Assembly (NCBI GenBank): GCA_021414305.1
Contig: JAIOOS010000015.1
Coordinates: 62,001-126,000, forward strand
Direction: 5' to 3'
DNA: 64,000 nucleotides
Source of the DNA: Burkholderiales bacterium
GTDB lineage: Bacteria > Pseudomonadota > Gammaproteobacteria > Burkholderiales > Burkholderiaceae_C
A program made the position numbers and the translations under genes. Below, piece by piece: positions 57,537-64,000 of the stretch. The notes beneath the pieces were generated by a model that saw only the letters and a program-made list of their open reading frames with translations, was not told the DNA's origin and did not search any database. How positions within the stretch are numbered: the stretch's first letter is position 1; each line of letters starts with the position of its first letter.

Positions 57537-57545
57537 TGCTATACT
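57537..57545 (+). promoter_or_regulatory. Extended -10 promoter element for rpsT
   Basis: TGCTATACT is an extended -10 (TGN plus TATACT, five of six), 57 bases before the rpsT ATG, followed by a GC discriminator CGCGG. No good -35 is present, which is acceptable with a TG extension. It overlaps the murJ leader on the other strand. Confidence 0.55.
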
Positions 57546-57602
57546 CGCGGTCTTTGCCGAAATCCACCTAGCTCCACGCTACACCCCGAAAGCTACACCC
57601 GA

Positions 57603-57902
57603 ATGGCCACCGCCTCCAAAGCCAAGAAGAAGACCGTCCGCATCGCGTCGGGCCTCAAGCGCGTCCGCCAGGACACCAAGCTCAACGCTGCCAACACGGC
57701 GATGCGCTCGCACTTCCGCACCGTGATCAAGAACGTGCAGAAGGCGGTCGACGCCGGCGACAAGGCCAAGGCCGCGGAGCTGTTCAAGGCAGCCCAGCCG
57801 GTGATCGATTCGGTCGCCGACAAGGGCCTGTTCCACAAGAACAAGGCGGCTCGCCACAAGAGCCGCCTCTCGGCCAAGGTGAAGGCGCTGGCCGCGGCCT
57901 GA
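57603..57902 (+). CDS. rpsT: 30S ribosomal protein S20
   Basis: 99 residues, Lys/Arg/Ala-rich, with the S20 pattern [33 protein letters not shown] and [17 protein letters not shown]. It binds 16S rRNA helices 6, 9 and 44. The ATG at 57603 is the family start. A strong terminator follows, so it is monocistronic. Confidence 0.97.
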   Translation: MATASKAKKKTVRIASGLKRVRQDTKLNAANTAMRSHFRTVIKNVQKAVDAGDKAKAAELFKAAQPVIDSVADKGLFHKNKAARHKSRLSAKVKALAAA

Positions 57903-57918
57903 GCGACCTCGCTTCACG

Positions 57919-57952
57919 AAAAAGGGCTCGCAGTGCGAGCCCTTTCGCTTTT
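57919..57952. terminator. Bidirectional intrinsic terminator after rpsT
   Basis: AAAGGGCTCGC and GCGAGCCCTTT pair perfectly (11 bp) around AGT; the plus strand continues TTTCGCTTTTC and the minus strand has AAAA giving a T run. It serves rpsT and the convergent DUF3579 gene. Confidence 0.9.
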
Positions 57953-57978
57953 CGGCCGCGCCTTTCGCGCCAGCCGGC

Positions 57979-58275
57979 TCAGGTGACCCGCGGATCCTCG
58001 ATGACGACGAGGTTGTTGTCGCGGGCGAAGTGCATCACGAAGTCCCAGGCCATGGGCTCCAGTTCGCGCACCTCGGCGTTGACCAGCACGCCCTTGACGC
58101 CGCCGATGTCGCGCGGCACGCAATACGGCGAATAGCCGATGACCCGGCCGCTGCCGCTGCCGTCGGGACGAAAGCACGACATCGCGCCGGCGAGGCGCTC
58201 GGCCCAGTCGCTGGGGCGAAACGTCTTGCCTTCCTTGGTCACGCCCTGGATGAAGACGACTCGAGGCTCGGCCAC
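57979..58275 (-). CDS. DUF3579 family protein
   Basis: 98 residues from GTG 58275: AEPRVVFIQGVTKEGKTFR, DWAERLAG, VIGYSPYCVPRDIGGVKGV and the acidic end. This small family is nearly confined to Betaproteobacteria and lies beside rpsT and arg genes; its function is unknown. Start choice is uncertain; the frame stays open to 58446, but the upstream part is Gly/Arg-rich and overlaps argD. Confidence 0.85.
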   Translation of the reverse strand: MAEPRVVFIQGVTKEGKTFRPSDWAERLAGAMSCFRPDGSGSGRVIGYSPYCVPRDIGGVKGVLVNAEVRELEPMAWDFVMHFARDNNLVVIEDPRVT

Positions 58276-58399
58276 GCGATGAAGGGTGAGTTCGAAGCGA
58301 TTGTCGCCCGCGCGACCCGCTGCTGCTGCGCCGCAACATCCGCGCCACCGTGGACGAATGCCGGCTTTAGAATCGCCCTCCCCCCTGCGGAGTGACGCC

Positions 58400-59623
58400 A
58401 TGAACGCGCCCGAGAAACTGCCGGTTTCGCCCGAGCCCCACGTCATGAAGACCTACGGCCGGCTGCCGGTCGCGCTTTCGCATGGCCGAGGCTGCTGGCT
58501 GTGGGACACCGAAGGCAAGAAGTACCTCGATGGCCTCGCCGGCATCGCCGTCAACACGCTCGGCCACGGCCACCCCAAGCTGGTGCCGGCCCTGCACGAC
58601 CAGGTCAGCAAGCTCATCCACAGCTCGAACTACTACCTGGTGCCGCTGCAGGAGCAGCTCGCCGCCAAGCTGTGCGAGCTCTCGGGCATGACGAACGTCT
58701 TCTTCTGCAACTCGGGCCTCGAGGCGAACGAGGCGGCGCTGAAGATCGCCCGCAAGTACGGCCACGACAAGGGGATAGACCGGCCGGAGATCGTCGTCTA
58801 CGAAGCCGCCTTCCACGGCCGCTCGATCGCCACCCTCTCGGCCACAGGCAACACCAAGATCCAGGCGGGATTCGGCCCGCTGGTCGAAGGCTTCGTGCGG
58901 GTGCCGCTCAACGACGTGCCGGCGATCGAGAAGGTGGCGGCGACGAACCGGAACGTCGTCGCCGTCTTCCTCGAGGTGATCCAGGGCGAAGGCGGGATCC
59001 GCCCGACCACCGTGAGCTACCTCAAGGAAGTGCGCCGCATCTGCGACGAGCGCGGCTGGCTGCTGATGCTCGACGAGGTGCAGTGCGGCATGGGCCGCAC
59101 CGGCAAGTGGTTCGCGCACCAGTGGGCCGGGATCCGCCCCGACGTGATGCCGCTCGCCAAGGGCCTGGGCTCGGGCGTGCCGATCGGCGCCGTGGTGTGC
59201 GGCCCGAAGGCGGCCGACGTGATGGGCCCGGGCAACCACGGCACCACCTTCGGCGGCAACCCGCTGGCGATGCGCGCGGGCGTCGAGACGCTGCGCATCA
59301 TGGAAGAGGAAAAGCTGCTCGAGAACGCCGCGACCGTGGGCAAGGTGCTGAAGGACGGGCTCGAGAAGGAGCTCGCCGGTGTCGCCGGTTTCGTCGAGGT
59401 GCGCGGCCAGGGCCTGATGATCGGCATCGAGCTCGACCGTGCCTGCGCGCCGCTGCTCGGCCGCTCTGCCGAGGCCGGGCTGATGATCAGCGTCACCGCG
59501 GAAAAGGTGGTCCGCCTGCTGCCGGCGCTCATCATGAGCGCCGACGAGGCGAAGCAGATCGTCGCCATCCTCTGCCCGCTGATCAAGGACTTCCTGGCTG
59601 CCCCCGTGACGAAAGCGGCATGA
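58400..59623 (+). CDS. argD: Acetylornithine aminotransferase (class III)
   Basis: 407 residues, PLP-dependent class III aminotransferase. FFCNSGLEANEAALKIAR, the DEVQCGMGRTGKWFA region and the PLP lysine in PLAKGLGSGVP are clear. It makes N-acetylornithine from the semialdehyde in arginine synthesis and may also serve in lysine synthesis. It overlaps argF by 4 bases. Other omega-aminotransferases share the fold, but the link with argF supports this call. Confidence 0.93.
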   Translation: MNAPEKLPVSPEPHVMKTYGRLPVALSHGRGCWLWDTEGKKYLDGLAGIAVNTLGHGHPKLVPALHDQVSKLIHSSNYYLVPLQEQLAAKLCELSGMTNVFFCNSGLEANEAALKIARKYGHDKGIDRPEIVVYEAAFHGRSIATLSATGNTKIQAGFGPLVEGFVRVPLNDVPAIEKVAATNRNVVAVFLEVIQGEGGIRPTTVSYLKEVRRICDERGWLLMLDEVQCGMGRTGKWFAHQWAGIRPDVMPLAKGLGSGVPIGAVVCGPKAADVMGPGNHGTTFGGNPLAMRAGVETLRIMEEEKLLENAATVGKVLKDGLEKELAGVAGFVEVRGQGLMIGIELDRACAPLLGRSAEAGLMISVTAEKVVRLLPALIMSADEAKQIVAILCPLIKDFLAAPVTKAA

Positions 59624-60552
59624 AGCCCGGCATGGCCCTGATCAAGCATTACCTGCAGTTCAGGGACTTCCGCGCCGAGGAGTACGTCTACCTGTTCGAG
59701 CGCGCGGCGACGATCAAGAAGCGCTTCAAGAACTACGAGAAGTACACGCCGCTGGTCGACCGCACGCTGGCGATGATCTTCGAGAAGGCGTCGACGCGCA
59801 CCCGCGTCAGCTTCGAGGCCGGCATGTACCAGATGGGCGGCTCGGTGGTGAACCTCACCACCACCGACAGCCAGCTCGGCCGGGCCGAGCCGGTGGAAGA
59901 CACTGCGCGGGTGATCAGCCGCATGGTCGACATCGTCATGATCCGCACCTTCGAGCAGACCAAGCTCGAGGCCTTCGCCGCGCACTCGCGGGTGCCGGTG
60001 ATCAACGGCCTGACCAACGAGTACCACCCCTGCCAGATCCTGGCCGACGTGTTCACCTGCATCGAGCAGCGCGGCAGCATGGAAGGCAAGATCGTCGCCT
60101 GGGTCGGCGACGGCAACAACATGGCGACGACCTGGCTGCAGGCCGCCGACATCCTCGGCTTCACCCTGCACGTGAGCACGCCCAACGGCTACGAGATCGA
60201 CCCGATGGCGGTGGGCCTGCGCCGCGACGACTGCCTGAAGGTCTTCAAGGACCCGCTCGATGCCTGCCGCAACGCCGACGTCGTGACCACCGACGTCTGG
60301 ACCAGCATGGGCTACGAGTCGGAGAACGCCGAGCGCAAGGTCGCGTTCGCCGACTGGTGCGTCGACGCCGAGATGATGGCCGCGGCCCGGCCCGACGCGC
60401 TCTTCATGCACTGCCTGCCGGCGCACCGCGGCGAGGAGGTCGAAGCCGACGTCATCGACGGGCCGCAGTCGGTCGTCTGGGACGAAGCGGAGAACCGCCT
60501 GCACGTGCAGAAGGCGCTCATGGAATACCTGGTGCTGGGCCGCATCGGCTGA
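59620..60552 (+). CDS. argF: Ornithine carbamoyltransferase
   Basis: 310 residues. Carbamoyl phosphate motif STRTRVSFE, HPCQILAD, the ornithine loop and FMHCLPAHRGEEV are all present. It joins ornithine and carbamoyl phosphate to citrulline. The first ATG (59620) overlaps argD; MALIKHYLQF at 59632 is an alternative. No argG follows; a pair of hairpin repeats does. Confidence 0.97.
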   Translation: MKPGMALIKHYLQFRDFRAEEYVYLFERAATIKKRFKNYEKYTPLVDRTLAMIFEKASTRTRVSFEAGMYQMGGSVVNLTTTDSQLGRAEPVEDTARVISRMVDIVMIRTFEQTKLEAFAAHSRVPVINGLTNEYHPCQILADVFTCIEQRGSMEGKIVAWVGDGNNMATTWLQAADILGFTLHVSTPNGYEIDPMAVGLRRDDCLKVFKDPLDACRNADVVTTDVWTSMGYESENAERKVAFADWCVDAEMMAAARPDALFMHCLPAHRGEEVEADVIDGPQSVVWDEAENRLHVQKALMEYLVLGRIG

Positions 60553-60560
60553 CTCCGGAT

Positions 60561-60671
60561 GGATCGGGGCGGCGGGGCGCTCTGCTCCGCTCCATGTCCC
60601 CCGAGCCGCCGCTTCGCGCCGGCTCTCCTCCTAATACTCCCGCTCCGCAGAGCGCCCCACCGCCCCGATCC
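60561..60671. repeat. Long imperfect hairpin element, copy 1
   Basis: Arms at 60561-60584 (starting GGATCGGGGCGG) and 60648-60671 (ending CGCCCCGATCC) match in 23 of 24 bases. Inside lies a second stem GAGCCGCC/GCCGGCTC, giving a two-storey hairpin. The internal segment CTCCGCTCCATGTCCCCCG is shared with copy 2 in reverse orientation. There is no coding evidence in 60553-60856. Confidence 0.85.
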
Positions 60672-60708
60672 GCCACCTTCACGCCACTTCGACGGCCAAG
60701 CGCTGGAA

Positions 60709-60821
60709 GGCCTCGGGCATGGGGTGGCCCCCGCAGCGAAGTAAAGGAGGAGCCGAGCGCCAAGCTTGCTTGGTGCTCGGCGGGGGACATGAGCGGAGGG
60801 GGCCGCCCCATGCCCGAGGCC
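60709..60821. repeat. Long imperfect hairpin element, copy 2 (inverted)
   Basis: Arms at 60709-60732 (GGCCTCGGGCATGGGG...) and 60798-60821 match in 23 of 24 bases. An inner stem GCCGAGCGCCAAG / CTTGGTGCTCGGC (12 of 13) caps it. Read on the minus strand it contains CTCCGCTCATGTCCCCCG and CTCCTCCTTTACTTCGCTGC, closely related to copy 1, so the two are inverted copies with different outer arms. This resembles a dispersed non-coding repeat family rather than a terminator. Confidence 0.85.
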
Positions 60822-60856
60822 GACCGACACCGACCGACGCCATCGACCCACGCCCG

Positions 60857-61792
60857 CTACGACGGCTCTTCGACGATCGGCGTCTTCGACTGCGCCGCGC
60901 GGCTGGTCGAGACCATCGCCACGCCGATGCACGCCACCGCCATGCCGAGCCACATCGTCGCCGTCGGCGGCACGCCGTAGACCGCCCATTCCACCAGCGC
61001 CGCCACCGGCGGCGTGAGGTAGAGCAGGCTGGTGACGCTGGTCGCCTGGCCGCGGCGCAGCAGCAGGTGCAGGATCGTGTACGCGCCGATCGACGCCGGC
61101 ACGACGTGGTACAGCAAGGTGCCGGCGATCTGCCAGTTCCAGGCGATGCGGAAGCCCTCGAATGCCACGCCGAGCGGCAGCATCACGAGCGCCGTCACCG
61201 CGAAATGGATGCAGACCGCCGCCCGCAGATCGACCGTGGCGCAGAACTGGCGCTGGTAGAGCGTGCCACCGGTCACACAGGCGAGCGCCCAGCTCACGGC
61301 CAGCAGGGCGGGCAGCGAGATCGCCGCGCCGTCGACCCGGTGCCCGACCACGAGCCCGACCCCGCCCAGCCCGACAGCGACGCCCAGCATCTGCAGCGTC
61401 GAGAGCCGCTCGTGCAGCCAGCGCGACATGATCAGCGCCGTCAGCATCGGCTGCAGCGCCAGGATCAGCGCGGTCACGCCGGCCGAGAGGCCCCAGCGCT
61501 GCGCGTAGTGGCTGCCGCCGAGGTAGCCGGCGTGGCTGAGCAGGCCGGCGATGGCGACGTGCCCCCAGGCCGCGCGCGTTCGCGGCCAGCTTGCGCGCAG
61601 GCCGAAGGCCAGCGAGGCGACGGCGAAGGCGATGGCGTAGCGGACGCCGATGTAGGTGAACGGCGCCGCGTACTCGAGCGCAATCCGGGTGATGACGAAG
61701 CCGCTGCCCCAGATCGTCACGAAGTAGGTGCTGAGGGCCACGCTCGCGGCGGGCGAGAGCGGCGCCGCGGCGCCCGGGCGGACCGCGTTCAT
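60857..61792 (-). CDS. EamA/DMT family transporter
   Basis: 311 residues with ten membrane helices in two EamA repeats (FVTIWGSGFVITRIALEY in the first, GTLLYHVVPASIGAYTI in the second). It is a predicted inner-membrane exporter of metabolites; the substrate is unknown. The ATG at 61792 overlaps the DUF3052 stop by 4 bases. Confidence 0.92.
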   Translation of the reverse strand: MNAVRPGAAAPLSPAASVALSTYFVTIWGSGFVITRIALEYAAPFTYIGVRYAIAFAVASLAFGLRASWPRTRAAWGHVAIAGLLSHAGYLGGSHYAQRWGLSAGVTALILALQPMLTALIMSRWLHERLSTLQMLGVAVGLGGVGLVVGHRVDGAAISLPALLAVSWALACVTGGTLYQRQFCATVDLRAAVCIHFAVTALVMLPLGVAFEGFRIAWNWQIAGTLLYHVVPASIGAYTILHLLLRRGQATSVTSLLYLTPPVAALVEWAVYGVPPTATMWLGMAVACIGVAMVSTSRAAQSKTPIVEEPS

Positions 61793-62217
61793 CGGCGGCG
61801 CGCTCCCTGGCGCAGCTCGCGCCGGACCACGAGCTTGAGCCCCGACCAGACCGCGTCGACGGCGCAGACCTTGACGTCCACCCAGCCCAGCGGCAGCACG
61901 AGCTCGCGGATTCCGTCCTCGGTGATGTCGGTCGCCACCTTCGCCGCCTTCTTCGGCCACGAGACCCAGAGCACCGCGTCGTCGCCGAGCAGCTTGCGCA
62001 GGCGCGCGGCCTCGCGCGCGAGCACGGCCCGCTCGGTGGCGAACAGGTGGACGAGGTCGGTGTCCGCGCCGGGCTTCGCCTCGAGCCGGGCGCCCTCGGG
62101 CCACGGGGACGCAAGCGTCCGGTAGTGGCCCGGCGGAGCGAGCGCCGCGACGCGCAGGCCGGCGGCGATGCCCAGCTTCTTCGCCAGGGGCGTGCCGGAA
62201 TATCCTGCGCTCGTCAT
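61789..62217 (-). CDS. DUF3052 family protein
   Basis: 142 residues from ATG 62217: AGYSGTPLAKKLGIAAG at the start and VLWVSWPKKAA, GWVDVKVCAVDAVWSGLKLV at the end, matching DUF3052. The family is cytoplasmic and of unknown function. The frame continues to 62310 but that part reads into the kynU promoter. It is divergent from kynU by 113 bases. Confidence 0.88.
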   Translation of the reverse strand: MTSAGYSGTPLAKKLGIAAGLRVAALAPPGHYRTLASPWPEGARLEAKPGADTDLVHLFATERAVLAREAARLRKLLGDDAVLWVSWPKKAAKVATDITEDGIRELVLPLGWVDVKVCAVDAVWSGLKLVVRRELRQGARRR

Positions 62218-62330
62218 CCTGTGCGATTTAACCGACACCGCGGTCGCGCAAGCTTTGCTACCGTCGCCATCGTGATGAAGAAGAACGAAGCCCGGGACAT
62301 CTCCCCGCAAGTGTCGCCGAGATCGCGGCC

Positions 62331-63623
62331 GTGATCGCCACCCGCGAGCAGGCGCTCGCCCGCGACTCTGCCGATCCGCTCGCCCCGCTGCGAGCCGAGT
62401 TCACGCTGCCCGAAGGCGTGATCTACCTCGACGGCAACTCGCTCGGCGCGCTGCCGCGCCGGACCGCCGCGCGGGTGCAGCAGACGATCGTCGGCGAGTG
62501 GGGCGAGGGCCTGATCCGCAGCTGGAACAGCGCCGGCTGGATCGACCTCTCGCGCGAGATCGGCGACCGGATCGCCACGCTGGTCGGCGCCGCGCCGGGC
62601 GAGACGAGCACCGGCGACTCGACCTCGGTCAACCTGTTCAAGGCGCTGAGCGCCGCCGCCGCCATGCAGCGCGCCGACGCCCCGGCGCGCACCACCCTGC
62701 TCTCGGAGCGCAGCAACTTTCCGACCGACCTCTACATCGCCGAGAGCGTGGCCATCGCCGCCGGGCTGAAGCTTCGCCTCGTCGACGCTGCCGATCTCGC
62801 CGACCACCTGACCCGCGACGTCGCGGTGCTGATGCTGACGCACGTGAACTACCGCAGCGGCCGCATCCACGACATGGCCGAGGTGACGCGGATGGCGCAT
62901 GCCGCCGGCGCCCTCACTGTCTGGGACCTGGCGCACTCGGCCGGCGCCGTGCCGGTGGACCTGCACGGCGCCGGCGCCGACTTCGCCGTCGGCTGCGGCT
63001 ACAAGTACCTCAACGGCGGGCCGGGCGCGCCGGCTTTCGTCTGGGCGCATCCCCGGCATACCGCGCGCATGGACCGCGAGGGCTTGCGCCAGCCGCTCTC
63101 GGGCTGGCTCGGGCACGCGGCGCCATTCGAGTTCGCGCCGGCCTATCGTCCCGCAGCGGGCATCGGCCGCTTCGTCTGCGGCACGCCGCCGATCGTCGCG
63201 ATGCGCGCCCTGCAGTGCGGGCTCGAGGTCTTCGCCGAGGCCGAGGCCCAGGGCGGCATGGGGGCCCTGCGCGACAAGTCGATCGCCCTCACCAGCCTCT
63301 TCATCGAGCGCGTCGAGAGCGCCTGCGCCGGGCTCGGGCTGACGCTCGCCTCGCCGCGCGCGCCGGCCGAGCGCGGCAGCCAGGTGAGCTTCGCCCATGC
63401 CGAGGGCTATCCGGTGATGCAGGCGTTGATCGAGCGCGGCGTCGTCGGCGACTTCCGCGCCGGCCAGCCGGAGAACGGCGAGGATCACCTGCTGCGCTTC
63501 GGCTTCACGCCGCTCTACACCCGCTTCGTCGATGCCTGGGACGCGGCCGCCGTGCTGGCCGAGGTGCTCGCCAGCGAGAGCTGGCGCGAGGCGCGCTTCG
63601 CGCAGCGCGCGGCGGTCACCTGA
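62331..63623 (+). CDS. kynU: Kynureninase
   Basis: 430 residues, PLP enzyme of the aminotransferase class V fold. [15 protein letters not shown] at the start, [15 protein letters not shown] with the pyridine-binding Asp, and [12 protein letters not shown] with the PLP lysine near 225. It cleaves kynurenine to anthranilate and alanine. The start is GTG at 62331. It overlaps kynA by one base. KynB is not in the window. Confidence 0.96.
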   Translation: MIATREQALARDSADPLAPLRAEFTLPEGVIYLDGNSLGALPRRTAARVQQTIVGEWGEGLIRSWNSAGWIDLSREIGDRIATLVGAAPGETSTGDSTSVNLFKALSAAAAMQRADAPARTTLLSERSNFPTDLYIAESVAIAAGLKLRLVDAADLADHLTRDVAVLMLTHVNYRSGRIHDMAEVTRMAHAAGALTVWDLAHSAGAVPVDLHGAGADFAVGCGYKYLNGGPGAPAFVWAHPRHTARMDREGLRQPLSGWLGHAAPFEFAPAYRPAAGIGRFVCGTPPIVAMRALQCGLEVFAEAEAQGGMGALRDKSIALTSLFIERVESACAGLGLTLASPRAPAERGSQVSFAHAEGYPVMQALIERGVVGDFRAGQPENGEDHLLRFGFTPLYTRFVDAWDAAAVLAEVLASESWREARFAQRAAVT

Positions 63624-64000
63624 TGGCCGAGCCGACAGCCCCGCCGCCCGGCGACGACCCGGCCTCGGCCAAGGTCGATTTCAGCCGTGACATGAGCTAC
63701 GGCGACTACCTCCATCTCGACGCCGTGCTCGGCGCGCAGCAGCGCCGCTCGGGCGCGCACGACGAGATGCTGTTCATCGTCCAGCACCAGGTCAGCGAGC
63801 TGTGGATGAAGCTGCTGCTGCACGAGCTCGAGGCGGCCATCGCCGCGGTCTCGGCCGACCAGCTGCAGCGCGCCTTCAAGATGCTCGCCCGGGTGAGCAA
63901 GATCATGGAGCAGCTGGTCCATGCCTGGGACGTGCTGGCGACGATGACGCCGCCCGAGTACTCGGCGATGCGCCCCTCGCTCGCCTCGAGCAGCGGCTTC
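63623..64000 (+). CDS. kynA: Tryptophan 2,3-dioxygenase (3' end beyond window)
   Basis: First 126 residues of TDO. After an N-terminal leader, [14 protein letters not shown] and [19 protein letters not shown] contain the heme-proximal region and the conserved active-site histidine (FIVQH). It opens the indole ring of tryptophan to formylkynurenine. The ATG overlaps the kynU stop by one base, so kynU-kynA form one operon; the window ends before the C-terminal helices. Confidence 0.96.
   Translation, partial: MAEPTAPPPGDDPASAKVDFSRDMSYGDYLHLDAVLGAQQRRSGAHDEMLFIVQHQVSELWMKLLLHELEAAIAAVSADQLQRAFKMLARVSKIMEQLVHAWDVLATMTPPEYSAMRPSLASSSGF

Noticed and set aside
60518..60811. Minus-strand 97-codon frame across the repeat region
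   Set aside because: It spans the two hairpin elements, is Gly/Pro/Arg-rich, has no ribosome site and is better explained by repeat symmetry.
1..64000. Search by eye for CRISPR arrays, prophage, toxin-antitoxin or defence genes
   Set aside because: No regularly spaced repeats and no recognisable phage, nuclease or toxin families among the genes identified.

Overview
The window looks like chromosome from a very GC-rich member of the Burkholderiales (Betaproteobacteria). Evidence includes gene order: gph-ubiG, ompA, gyrA, pheA-tyrA-aroA/cmk-rpsA-ihfB-lapAB-hldE-hldD; orn / M48 / phhB / rsgA; rpsP-rimM-trmD-rplS; a full System I ccm operon; murJ...hda-pcnB-folK-dck; rpsT-argD-argF. This order is the common Burkholderiales backbone as I know it from memory. 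Further support is a one-piece tmRNA whose tag reads ANDQTYALAA. No phage, insertion sequence, CRISPR array, rRNA or ordinary tRNA was recognised.

Layout. 1-2662: the end of cbbQ and all of cbbO, the RubisCO activase pair, cut by the left edge. 2663-2900: a gene-poor junction holding a truncated reading frame and a perfect hairpin. 2901-3271: tmRNA (ssrA) on the minus strand, a classic integration target, so the cbb segment may be an island. 3304-5432: gph, ubiG and an OmpA-family porin (minus). 5701-19285: plus-strand housekeeping run with gyrA, aromatic amino-acid genes including a fused aroA-cmk, ribosomal protein S1, IHF-beta, LapAB and heptose synthesis, ending in a small ComEA-like protein. 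19288-24130: patatin-like lipase and dnaE (minus). 24227-30899: egtB, DUF599, the pirin/DoxX pair with a divergent LysR regulator, gluQ, an FKBP and a transglutaminase-like protein. 30967-35764: DEAD-box helicase, orn, then M48 protease-phhB-rsgA. 35778-39654: rpsP-rimM-trmD-rplS-nudL-CobD-like (minus). 39741-42402: acetyltransferase, TM2 protein, Pit phosphate transporter with its DUF47 partner. 42468-49473: ccmABCDEFGHI for cytochrome c maturation. 49511-57527: a nine-gene minus-strand run from murJ to dck. 57603-60552: rpsT, DUF3579, argD, argF. 60561-60821: two long imperfect hairpins that are inverted copies of one another. 60857-64000: EamA exporter, DUF3052 protein, and kynU-kynA for tryptophan breakdown, cut by the right edge.

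Most of the window is ordinary core genome, packed with 4-nt ATGA or GTGA overlaps between cotranscribed genes. I found no clearly new multi-gene system. The points most worth a second look are the ssrA junction next to cbbQO, the paired hairpin repeats at 60.6-60.8 kb, the aroA-cmk fusion in a cluster lacking serC and hisC, glutamine at position 83 of GyrA, an orphan egtB, and a CcmI without its usual first membrane helix. Start sites were chosen by Shine-Dalgarno sequence, overlap with neighbours and family N-termini; no search or alignment was run.
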